Source of the DNA: Streptomyces sp. CMB-StM0423
GTDB taxonomy: Bacteria; Actinomycetota; Actinomycetes; Streptomycetales; Streptomycetaceae
DNA: 64,000 bases
Direction of reading: 5' to 3'
Assembly (NCBI RefSeq): GCF_002847285.1
Contig: NZ_CP025407.1
Coordinates: 7,939,001 to 8,003,000, forward strand
Part shown: one piece after another, positions 25,917 through 33,471 of the stretch
Position numbering within the stretch: position 1 is the first letter of the stretch
Layout: each line of letters begins with the position of its first letter
Translations under genes and position numbers: made by a program
Notes under the pieces: generated by a model
What the model saw: only the letters and a program-made list of their open reading frames with translations
Databases searched by the model: none
Told to the model about the DNA's origin: nothing

Positions 25917-26849
25917 TTGAACTCAACAACGATGACCACGCAGCGGTTGACCTCCCGCTGGTGGGCCGTGATCGCCACCGCGTGCGCCGCGGTACTGCTG
26001 ATGTCACTCGCCGTCGTCCAGTCGGCCACCGCCGCCCCGGCCTGGCCCGTCCTCCGCAACGGCTCGACCGGTGCGAACGTCTCCACCGCCCAGTACCTGC
26101 TGCGCGACCGCGGCTACGACATCGCCGTGGATGGCGAGTTCGGCCCGGCGACAGAGAACACCGTGCTCACCTTCCAGCAGTCCAAGGGCTACGGCGCGGA
26201 CGGCGTCATCGGCGCGGAGACCTGGCCCGGCCTGATCTCCACCGTCCGCGCGGGCGACAGCGGCGACACCGTCGCGGCAGCGCAGACCGCACTGAACAAG
26301 TTCGGCTACGGGCTCGCCGTGGACGGCGAGTTCGGCCCGGCAACCGCCTCCGCGGTCACCGACTTCCAGAGCACCAAGGGCCTCTCCGCCGACGGCATCG
26401 TCGGCCCCCAGACCTGGCAGAGCCTTCTCGGCGAGGGCGGCGGTGACGACGGCGGCGGCTGCGCGGTGCCGGCCGAGCCGGACCCCGAGGTGCTCAAGAC
26501 CGTCTACCGGACCGGCATCGAACTCGGCGTCACCGACCGGGTGATGCTCGCAGGCTTCGAGGCAGGAGTGGTCGAGTCCAACATGAACAACCTGGACTGC
26601 GGTGACCGCGACTCGCTCGGGGTGTTCCAGCAGCGCCCGTCGCAGGGCTGGGGCACGCCGGAGCAGATCATGAACGTGTCGTACGCGTCCAACGCGTTCT
26701 TCACCCCCGCCATCAAGGTGGCGGCGAACAACCCGGGCATGTCCGCGGGCCAGGTCGCGCAGAGCGTCCAGGTCTCGGCCTACCCGGACCGCTACGACGC
26801 GGTCGAGGCCACCGCACTCGCGCTCATCGAACGCGCCAAGGGGCTCTAG
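25917..26849 (+). CDS. Secreted peptidoglycan-binding protein with a C-terminal lysozyme/transglycosylase-like domain
   Basis: A 310-aa exported paralogue of the preceding protein. Signal region WWAVIATACAAVLLMSLAVVQSATAAP and two PG_binding_1 repeats match gene one closely. After a short linker the peptidase is replaced by a domain starting CAVPAEPDPEVLKTVYRTG, with a probable catalytic Glu in EAGVVESNMNNLDCGDRDSLGVFQQR, resembling actinobacterial SLT-like muramidase domains. TTG 25917 keeps the GGGGAG-to-start spacing of gene one; ATG 25932, five codons later, is the alternative. The stop at 26847-26849 abuts an IS5-type remnant, so the last few residues could have been altered by that insertion. 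Confidence 0.85.
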   Translation: MNSTTMTTQRLTSRWWAVIATACAAVLLMSLAVVQSATAAPAWPVLRNGSTGANVSTAQYLLRDRGYDIAVDGEFGPATENTVLTFQQSKGYGADGVIGAETWPGLISTVRAGDSGDTVAAAQTALNKFGYGLAVDGEFGPATASAVTDFQSTKGLSADGIVGPQTWQSLLGEGGGDDGGGCAVPAEPDPEVLKTVYRTGIELGVTDRVMLAGFEAGVVESNMNNLDCGDRDSLGVFQQRPSQGWGTPEQIMNVSYASNAFFTPAIKVAANNPGMSAGQVAQSVQVSAYPDRYDAVEATALALIERAKGL

Positions 26850-27014
26850 GCAGTGTCCGCGAAGCGGGTTGGTGCGAAGGTCTGTGTGTGGTGCGTCGTC
26901 ATGAGTTGACCCAGGCGTGGGCGGTGATTCAGCCGTTGCTGGTTCCTTCGCGGACGGGTCGTCCGGGTAGTGCAGGCCGGGTGAGGCGAGCGGGCGGCCC
27001 CGCGAAGGGCTGAC
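26849..27014 (+). mobile_element. Degenerate left end of an IS5-family element
   Basis: The stretch begins with GGCAGTGTCC, an end common in streptomycete IS5-type elements. From 26891 it encodes VRRHELTQAWAVIQPLLVPS, the usual transposase N-terminus, then RTGRPGSAGR before losing similarity and stopping at 27012-27014. No catalytic DDE region or right end is present, so only a short decayed piece remains. Confidence 0.7.
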
Positions 27015-27068
27015 CACGAACGTCCACCCGGCCTGCGACGGGCGGCCCCCGCGGGTGTCACGGCTCGA

Positions 27069-27420
27069 TCAGGCCGACCTGATGGCGTTGCGGGTGAGTT
27101 CGAGGCGGTCGCGCAGGGCCAGTTTCTGGAGCAGGTCGGCCCGGTGGCGTTCGACGGTCTTGATGCTGATGACGAACATGCCGGCGATCGCCTGCGAGGT
27201 GGGCCCCTCGGCGACCAGCGTGAGAATCTCCTCTTCGCGGATGGTCAGGGCCCGGGACTGAGTGTCCTCGTTCGACGCGGAGGTTTGCAGGAAGTTGGCA
27301 TGGCGATGTCGAGGATGGCCAGGTCGGGAGGGCCGGCGCGGGCCGGCTTGATTGGCTCGGCGCCGTCGCCGGCTTCGGCTACCACGGCCAGATCCCGCCT
27401 GGCATCGGAGCACGTGTCAC
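27069..27420 (-). pseudogene. NarL-type response regulator remnant
   Basis: One minus frame near 27420-27300 keeps a receiver piece (DLAVVAEAGDGAEPIKPARA, then the phospho-site block DLAILDIAMP). A different frame keeps a whole LuxR DNA-binding domain (LTIREEEILTLVAEG, AIAGMFVISIKTVERHR) ending at 27069. The rest of the receiver and the N-terminus are missing and the frames do not join. An internal deletion plus frameshift explains this. Confidence 0.78.
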
Positions 27421-27436
27421 CTCCGGAGGGCCGGAA

Positions 27437-30253
27437 TCACATGGGGCGGCCTCCGATGTTGATTTCCGCCGCGCCGGCGAAGGCGTTGCCTGCCTGGGAG
27501 TTGGTGCCTGTCAGGCGTACGTACCGGCCGCCCGTGGCGCTGAACTCCACGTTCTGCGGAGTGAGTGCTGTGGTGAAGGAGCCGGTCGCCGCCTGGGACC
27601 AGGTGGTGCCGTCGGCGCTCACCTCGATCCGGTAGTCCTTGATCCGGCCGTTGAAGCCGTTCTGCCGCTGCGTGTACTGCAGGCCGGTGACGTCGTACTG
27701 CTTGCCCAGGTCCACCGTGATGTGGTGAGGGAAGGCCGAGGTCGCGTTGTACCACTCGGTGTGCCAGATGGTGTCGAGGTCTCCGTCGATGGCGTTGACC
27801 GCGGCGCCGTTCTCGCCGACGGTCTCCTCGCTGTCGACGTCATGCACGCGCAGCGTGGACTGGTCGATGCGATCCGGCAGCGGTCGCACCGAGGAGGTCA
27901 CCGAGACCGTGTCGTGCGCCGACCGTTCGCCCTGGACGGCGCTGATCGTCTGCTCACCGTGGACGGTCGTCGCCGGTATGACGCCGTGCCGGTCGAAGCG
28001 ACCGGCCGTGTCGGCGCGCACGGTGTAGAGCGACTTGCCGTCGATACGGATGTCGACATAGCCGGGCGCGAAACCGGTCAGCTTCAGCGGGACCCAGGTA
28101 CCGGCCTTCACGTCGGACGGGACCGAGATCGCGGGAGCCGAGGCGGTGCGCTCCCCGGTGTCCGGGACGTCGGCCAGCCTGACCCGGACGAACACCTCGT
28201 CGCCCGCCGATGTCTTCAGCGTGCACGCCGTGTCCTTGGCGAACGCCGCCTGCACACCCGCGGTGTAGACACCGGCGGCGTGCAGGGAATCGCGTGGCCG
28301 GCTCTGGCTGAACGTCACCGGCAGCACCCGGTTTCCGCACGTCGCCGTAGCGGTCAGCGGCTCGGTCAGGGCGCTGGCGGAAGCGGGGTCACCGTCGGTC
28401 GACACGGTGTCCGGAACAATCTTCGTACCGTCCTCGGAGACCTTGGTCCCGGGAGCGGCGACCTGGCCCAGCTCGACGCGCGTCGTCACCCCCCGTGGCG
28501 CGGTCGCGTCGGTACCGGCGACGGTGGCGGCCCACCGGGCACCGGGGCTCTCGTAGAAATCCTCGCCGGCCACGGTGAGGTACGGGCCGAGCCGGGCGAG
28601 ACGTTCACCGAAGTCGGCGACGTCCTTCTGGTCCGCGGCTGTCCACCCGGTTTCCAGGATCGCGGCGGCTCGCGGCAGAGTGAGGAAGTCCGCCTGGTCG
28701 CTGCCGCGCACCGTCTCCGACCACAGCGCGCCCTCGACTCCCAGCACACCCGACTCGGGGATGCCGCCGCTGACCGTCGTCGTCGGGTCCCAGTTGTAGT
28801 AGCGCTGGAAGTCGCAGGTGCCGCTGCAGGCCCAGGACAGGCCGATCGGGGTTTCGCCAGTGTACTTCTGGTCCAGGTACGCACCGCCCGCGGCGGAGAC
28901 CACGGCCTTGCCGCCCTTGGAGATGAAGTCGCGCACCCAGTCGCCGCTGCCGACCCAGTACTGCACGACCGATCCGTCCCAGAACCCCTGCCCCTGGGAC
29001 AGCCCGGCCTCGGCGTACTCCGACCAGCCCACCGTCTCCACGCCGGTCGCGGCCTTGATGTCGGGGACGGCGCGGGAGATGAAGTCGACGTAGCGCTCGT
29101 GCCCCATGGCATGGGACTCGTCGCCGCCGAGGTGCACGTACGGGCCCCCGGTCATCTCGGCGAGCTGCCGGAAGACATGCTTGACGAAGGTGTACGTGAG
29201 CTCGTGCTGCTCGTCCAGGGCGGAGTACCCCACGCTGCCGGTCCCGTTCCAGTCGACCACCCCGGTGCCGGGGTCGCGCGCCGGGAGCGAGCGGTCCGTG
29301 TTCAACTGCGGGATCGCGTGCAGGGCCGCGTTGGTGTGGCCGGGGACGTCCACCTCGGGGACGACGGTGACGAACCGCTCCTCGGCGTACGCGACGATGT
29401 CACGGTACTGCTCCTGCGTGTAGTAGCCGCTACGGCCCAGCTCCTTGCGGTAGCCCTCCCGGTTCATCGCGGTCTTGCCCGACTCGCGATGCAGATCGCG
29501 GTAGTCGATCGGATCACCCGGTTCCTTGCCCTCGTTGGTGATCTCGATCCGCCAGCCCTGGTCGTCGGCGAGGTGCAGGTGCAGCACGTTCATCTTCAGC
29601 CGGGACAGGGTGTCGATGTGGTCCTTGACCTCCTCGACCTCCTGGAACGACCGGGCCACGTCGAGCATGACACCGCGGTAGGAGAAGCGCGGTGCGTCCT
29701 CGATATGAGTGGCGGGTACGCGCCAGTCGGTGACGACCGGCCGCGGCGAACCGGCCCACGCCGGCAGGAGCTGACGCAGAGTCTGCACGCCGTTGAACGC
29801 GCCGTGCGCGGTGCGGGCGGTGATGGTGACGCCTGTGCGGTCCACGTCCAGGACGTACGACTCCGGGGTGGGCGCGGCGCCCTTGACGGTGTACTCGGCC
29901 GTCGAGTCCACCGTGATATGGATGCCGACGCCCTGGTCGTGCACCGGCACCCGGAACCCGGTCGCGCGGCGCAACTGCTCCGCGAGCTGCTCCCCGACGC
30001 GGGCGGCCTTGCCGCGGGCGACGATCTGGAGGGAGGGACGAAGGACGAACGGCTCTTCATCGGCATCCTGTTGAAGGACGGCAGGACGAGGAATGAGCGC
30101 AGTGCCGCCGAGCTTGGCGGACGAGTCCTGCTCGGCACCGGCCGACGGGGCCCCCGCCAGCCCGACCAGGGCTGTCAGGATCGCCGCGACCAGCAGATGG
30201 GGCTTACCTCGTGGGGACAGCAACGAACGTCTCGTCCGCTTCCGCAACTGCAT
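27437..30253 (-). CDS. Secreted beta-N-acetylhexosaminidase (GH20) with C-terminal F5/8-type (CBM32-like) domain
   Basis: A 938-aa exported enzyme that removes terminal GlcNAc or GalNAc from chitin oligomers or glycans. The signal spans about residues 1-40 (Arg-rich, then LLVAAILTALVGLAGAPSAGA). A GH20b domain at about 50-170 precedes the TIM barrel (SYRGVMLDVARSF, PEVDVPGHTN), with the catalytic Asp378-Glu379 pair in LGGDESH. Further beta-rich parts follow, and a discoidin-like module occupies about 790-938 (NAIDGDLDTIWHTEW, YRIEVSADGTTW). The family uses substrate-assisted catalysis through the 2-acetamido group. It lies beside GH109-like and NEW3 genes, part of an amino-sugar glycan locus. 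Confidence 0.92.
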   Translation of the reverse strand: MQLRKRTRRSLLSPRGKPHLLVAAILTALVGLAGAPSAGAEQDSSAKLGGTALIPRPAVLQQDADEEPFVLRPSLQIVARGKAARVGEQLAEQLRRATGFRVPVHDQGVGIHITVDSTAEYTVKGAAPTPESYVLDVDRTGVTITARTAHGAFNGVQTLRQLLPAWAGSPRPVVTDWRVPATHIEDAPRFSYRGVMLDVARSFQEVEEVKDHIDTLSRLKMNVLHLHLADDQGWRIEITNEGKEPGDPIDYRDLHRESGKTAMNREGYRKELGRSGYYTQEQYRDIVAYAEERFVTVVPEVDVPGHTNAALHAIPQLNTDRSLPARDPGTGVVDWNGTGSVGYSALDEQHELTYTFVKHVFRQLAEMTGGPYVHLGGDESHAMGHERYVDFISRAVPDIKAATGVETVGWSEYAEAGLSQGQGFWDGSVVQYWVGSGDWVRDFISKGGKAVVSAAGGAYLDQKYTGETPIGLSWACSGTCDFQRYYNWDPTTTVSGGIPESGVLGVEGALWSETVRGSDQADFLTLPRAAAILETGWTAADQKDVADFGERLARLGPYLTVAGEDFYESPGARWAATVAGTDATAPRGVTTRVELGQVAAPGTKVSEDGTKIVPDTVSTDGDPASASALTEPLTATATCGNRVLPVTFSQSRPRDSLHAAGVYTAGVQAAFAKDTACTLKTSAGDEVFVRVRLADVPDTGERTASAPAISVPSDVKAGTWVPLKLTGFAPGYVDIRIDGKSLYTVRADTAGRFDRHGVIPATTVHGEQTISAVQGERSAHDTVSVTSSVRPLPDRIDQSTLRVHDVDSEETVGENGAAVNAIDGDLDTIWHTEWYNATSAFPHHITVDLGKQYDVTGLQYTQRQNGFNGRIKDYRIEVSADGTTWSQAATGSFTTALTPQNVEFSATGGRYVRLTGTNSQAGNAFAGAAEINIGGRPM

Positions 30254-30416
30254 GGGAACTCCCTATCGATGGACAGGTAAGTGCGCGATCACACAAGTGG
30301 AGTGCTTACTTCTGGCATCTCGAGCGCTGTAGGAGAGGGTTCCGAAGTGATCTGGTCCCTTGAGAACGGTGGCCGCCCTGCAGTGGCGCTGAGCCGGCGA
30401 GTGGGCGGGGAGAGGC

Positions 30417-30459
30417 CCGGACCGTCCTGTCCGCCGTCCGGTGGACAGGACGAGTCCGG
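30417..30459 (-). terminator. Hairpin after the NEW3-domain gene
   Basis: Outer stem CCGGAC (30417-30422) with GTCCGG (30454-30459), inner stem TCCTGTCC (30425-30432) with GGACAGGA (30443-30450), and a 10-base loop. It lies 35-77 bases past the stop at 30494 and ahead of the hexosaminidase gene, so it probably ends or attenuates the NEW3 transcript. Confidence 0.6.
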
Positions 30460-30493
30460 CTTCAGCAGTGGTTCGGATGCTGCTCGTGGTGCT

Positions 30494-31492
30494 TCAGGGA
30501 GCGATGGCCATGGCGAAGACGTGGATGCCGCCCTGCCCCGGCAGCACCACCAGATCCACCGTCTTGCCCGCCTGGAGCGGCACGGAATGGGCGAAGACGC
30601 TGTACGTGACGCCCGCGTTGCCGTACCCGTCCTGCCGGTTGCGGCCGTTCGACGCGGCTATCTGGGTCGCGCCGTGGTCGGTGACGTTCTGGAACGACCA
30701 GTTGGGGAAGCCGAAGCTGCCGGCGCTGCTCGTGCCGTCGGTGTAGAAGACCCGGGCGGTGCCCACCGCGTTGTTGCCGACCCCCGAGCCGAGGAAGACC
30801 AGCCTACTGCCGGATCCTCTGAGGGAGATCGCCTGGCCGCCGCTGGACACGTTGTCCTTGGCCCCCGGCGGGACGTCCGGCCAGGTCAGCTCGGCGCCGA
30901 GAGCGGCGACGGACGCGCCCGGGCTCAGGCCCACGTCGGCGAGCTTCTGGGCGGAGAAGCTGTTGCCGCCGCCGTCGAAGTCGCCTGGCGCGGTGTTCGA
31001 TTCATCGGTGACGCCGACGTTGTTGTACGCCGCCGCGAGAGTGGGCAGCGGCTCGCCACGTCGCTCCGTGCGAGTGACGGTGGCGCGGGCGAGGCCGTCG
31101 CCGCCCTCGTACAGCGCGGTCGCGGTGAAGTTGAGCAGTTGGAAGCCGGAGGCCGGTGCCGGGACCAGCAGTTCGAAGGTCACGGTTGCCTGGGAGTTCG
31201 GGGCGATGCCGCCCTTGACGGTCAGCACCTCCGGCTCCACCACCCAGCCGACCGGCCCGGAGAAGCTCACCCGCACGTCACGCAGTCGCTTGGGGGCGGT
31301 GTTGCGGACGGTGACGGTGACGGTGGTGACGGCCGGTCCGTCGAGGTCGAGGGGAGAGATGGTGACTTCGGTCTGCGCGTCGGCGGCGCGGGCGGCACCC
31401 GCGAGGACGGTCGCGGGCAGCAGCACGGCCCCCGCTCCGGCCACGGCGAAGGATCTTCGGGACAGGGCGGCGCGGGATGGCTCTATCGGCAT
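30494..31492 (-). CDS. Tat-exported NEW3-domain protein of unknown function
   Basis: A 332-aa secreted protein. Twin-arginine signal ALSRRSFAVAGAGAVLL. Residues about 45-130 look like a NEW3 domain (alpha-galactosidase-associated, immunoglobulin-like: VTVTVRNTAPKRLRDVRVSFSGP, then ATVTFELLVPAPA). The remaining 200 residues form a second beta-rich domain (NNVGVTDESN, GGGNSFSAQKLADVG) of a kind usually appended to glycoside hydrolases. No catalytic domain is present, so this may be a free carbohydrate-binding accessory protein. It lies 56 bases after the GH109-like gene on the same strand, with a good CTCCAAGGAG-type site, so the two are probably co-transcribed. Confidence 0.75.
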   Translation of the reverse strand: MPIEPSRAALSRRSFAVAGAGAVLLPATVLAGAARAADAQTEVTISPLDLDGPAVTTVTVTVRNTAPKRLRDVRVSFSGPVGWVVEPEVLTVKGGIAPNSQATVTFELLVPAPASGFQLLNFTATALYEGGDGLARATVTRTERRGEPLPTLAAAYNNVGVTDESNTAPGDFDGGGNSFSAQKLADVGLSPGASVAALGAELTWPDVPPGAKDNVSSGGQAISLRGSGSRLVFLGSGVGNNAVGTARVFYTDGTSSAGSFGFPNWSFQNVTDHGATQIAASNGRNRQDGYGNAGVTYSVFAHSVPLQAGKTVDLVVLPGQGGIHVFAMAIAP

Positions 31493-31548
31493 GAGCGTTT
31501 CCTCTCCTCCAAGGAGACTGGTTGATGGGGCGAGTGGGCGAGCCCTGC

Positions 31549-32979
31549 TCAGGGCACGGAGGGCATGTCCGACTCGCGCGTGTCGAGACCGAGACGGATG
31601 TTCACCCAGGAGCCGCGGGTGAAGTCAGGCACCTGGACCGGACGCCCCTTGTTCTCCAGTGACATCACGCTGAGCGGCACCGGTGAGCACCACACCGCGG
31701 CGTCGTACACGTCCATGTCCGGCACCAGGCCGGCACGCATGCACTGGACCGTGCGCCACTGCAGCACGTAGTCCATGCCGCCGTGCCCGCCGTTGTTCGC
31801 GGCGTCGTCGCCGATCTTCTTCCAGAGCCAGTGGTCGTACTCGTCCCGCATCGCCTTGAAGTCCCGCCAGGAATGGCCGCCGTGGTCGGGCTCGACGTAG
31901 ACCCGGCCACCGGTCGGAGCCGGACCGGCGTAGTCCTCGAAGATGCCCCGGCTGCCGGCGATCGTGTTGATCCTGCTGTAGGGCCGAGGCGAGCTGACGT
32001 CGTGCTCGGCCCGGATGATGCGGCCGTCGGCGGTGTCGATCAAGCAGGTGACGAGATCGCCGTTGACGTACGTCTCCTTCCACGCCGGGTGGCCCTCGGG
32101 CACGAACCGGGCTCGGTAGTCGGCCAGTCCCTTGGGCTCGGTGGCCGTGGCGCGCAGGGTGACCATCCGGTCCCCGCGGTTGATGTCCATCGCGGCTGCG
32201 ATGGGGGCCAGACCGTGCATCGGGTAGAAGGAGGCGGTCGAGCGCGTGTGCCACAGCCGCCGCCAGGAGTCGGTGTAGTACGTGGTGGAGAACAGCAGTT
32301 CCCGCAGGTCGTGAAGGTAGCCACCGTGGCCGTTGGTGATGTCGCCGAACACGCCGTCATGTGCCATACGCAGCATGGCCAGTTCATTGCGGCCGTAGGA
32401 GACGTTCTCCGAGAGCAACAGATGCCGACGGGTCCGCTCCGAGGTGTTGACCAGATCCCACAGCTCGTCCAGCTCGGTGGCGATGGGCAACTCGACCAGC
32501 ACGTGCTTGCCGGCGAGCATCGCGGCCTTGCCCTGCTCGTAGTGGAACTCCCAGGGGGTGGCGATGTAGACGAGGTCGATGTCGTCGCGCTTGAGCATCT
32601 CCTTGTACGCATCCGGCGAACCGCCGAACTCCAGGGGCCGCGGCTTGCCGTCCGCCTCCAGCCGATCGGCCTTGGCCTTCGCGCGGGGGGCCCGCACGTC
32701 GCAGACTGCGCGCACCACGCATCCGGGCACGGCGGCCCACCCGTCGGCCATCCCGCTTCCGCGGTTGCCGATTCCTATCACCCCGACCCGCACGGTCGGA
32801 TAGGCGTCGAAGGGCTGCTTCACCATCGAGGTCTGCCCGGTGGGCCGACCGGGCGTCCCGGCCGTTCCGGCCGTTTCGGCGGCCCTCGCGGTGCCCGCAG
32901 TCCCCAGTGCGGCCATGGCTCCAGTGGCCGCTGCTCCGCCCAGTACTGCCCGTCTTGATACTCCAGATGTTTCCTGCAT
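31549..32979 (-). CDS. Tat-exported GH109-like NAD-dependent glycosidase (Gfo/Idh/MocA fold)
   Basis: A 476-aa protein. The Tat signal (VSRRAVLGGAAATGAMAALG) is followed by a Rossmann domain from about residue 62 (VRVGVIGIGNRGSG). Blocks IATPWEFH, LSENVSYGR, LHDLREL, HTRSTASFYPMHGLAP and MDINRGDR match GH109 alpha-N-acetylgalactosaminidases, which use tightly bound NAD for a transient-oxidation mechanism. Export by Tat with bound cofactor fits. ATG 32979 follows GGGGAG; a longer frame upstream lacks a signal. A pair of tandem 9-mers lies about 90 bases upstream. Neighbouring GH20 genes make amino-sugar glycan degradation likely; another Gfo/Idh/MocA activity cannot be excluded. Confidence 0.88.
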   Translation of the reverse strand: MQETSGVSRRAVLGGAAATGAMAALGTAGTARAAETAGTAGTPGRPTGQTSMVKQPFDAYPTVRVGVIGIGNRGSGMADGWAAVPGCVVRAVCDVRAPRAKAKADRLEADGKPRPLEFGGSPDAYKEMLKRDDIDLVYIATPWEFHYEQGKAAMLAGKHVLVELPIATELDELWDLVNTSERTRRHLLLSENVSYGRNELAMLRMAHDGVFGDITNGHGGYLHDLRELLFSTTYYTDSWRRLWHTRSTASFYPMHGLAPIAAAMDINRGDRMVTLRATATEPKGLADYRARFVPEGHPAWKETYVNGDLVTCLIDTADGRIIRAEHDVSSPRPYSRINTIAGSRGIFEDYAGPAPTGGRVYVEPDHGGHSWRDFKAMRDEYDHWLWKKIGDDAANNGGHGGMDYVLQWRTVQCMRAGLVPDMDVYDAAVWCSPVPLSVMSLENKGRPVQVPDFTRGSWVNIRLGLDTRESDMPSVP

Positions 32980-33067
32980 GCGTTGCTCCCCGGCTTGGAC
33001 ATCGCTGGTGCCCAAGAATCTCCCGGAGGCAGAACAGCATGTCAAGATGTGCGCGAAAGCTGCTTCT

Positions 33068-33086
33068 TTCAAGCAACTTCAAGCAA
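33068..33086. promoter_or_regulatory. Tandem 9-mers TTCAAGCAA upstream of the GH109-like gene (candidate DeoR operator)
   Basis: TTCAAGCAA occurs at 33068-33076 and again at 33078-33086, a 10-bp period that puts both on one helix face. A near copy in opposite orientation lies upstream of the ABC binding protein (39162-39180). Shared sites at two promoters of one locus with a DeoR regulator suggest that regulator binds them. Confidence 0.55.
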
Positions 33087-33368
33087 AGCGTGCGGCGTTA
33101 CCGTCCTCAGTTCAGACGGGCGGTGTGATGCGAAGGCCCTGGATTCCGGCGTCACGCGCGACGCCGGAGGCGAAAGGTACCCGCTGCTGTGTCCACGCTG
33201 ACGGGACAGCGCCTGGGCCGCCCCAGGCCACCACCGCGCCCCGCCCCTGCCGTCAACGACCTCCGGGTGCGCACGCGCGTGTCCGCGCACGTGCGCCGCC
33301 CGATGCCGGTACTCCGCGCCAGCCGCCCACACCGGGCCTGTCGGCGCGCGCGGTCACCGGAAGCGCCC
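33087..33368. other. Non-coding spacer with one strong hairpin
   Basis: No gene seen on either strand. A 9-bp perfect stem with a 6-base loop lies at 33145-33168 (TCCGGCGTC pairs with GACGCCGGA). It could be a terminator for the leftward GH20 transcript or a leader structure for the GH109-like gene. Confidence 0.5.
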
Positions 33369-33443
33369 GGCCTTGCGGAGCGCCAGGGCACTCCGCAAGG
33401 CCCGGCCGCGCCTCCTAGGCCCCTGGGGACCGCAGCCAGGGGC
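33369..33443 (-). terminator. Two hairpins downstream of the second GH20 gene
   Basis: First stem-loop after the stop: GCCCCTGG (33419-33426) with CCAGGGGC (33436-33443). Second: GGCCTTGCGGAG (33369-33380) with CTCCGCAAGGCC (33391-33402), 12 perfect pairs and a 10-base loop. Both lie within about 105 bases past the stop at 33472, with no T tract. Confidence 0.65.
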
Positions 33444-33471
33444 ACAGTCGTTCGAGTTGCCCGCCGGCTGG

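Noticed and set aside
27722..30280. A long plus-strand open frame opposite the first GH20 gene
   Set aside because: Same cause. The minus strand encodes a complete GH20 protein with catalytic residues and signal peptide.
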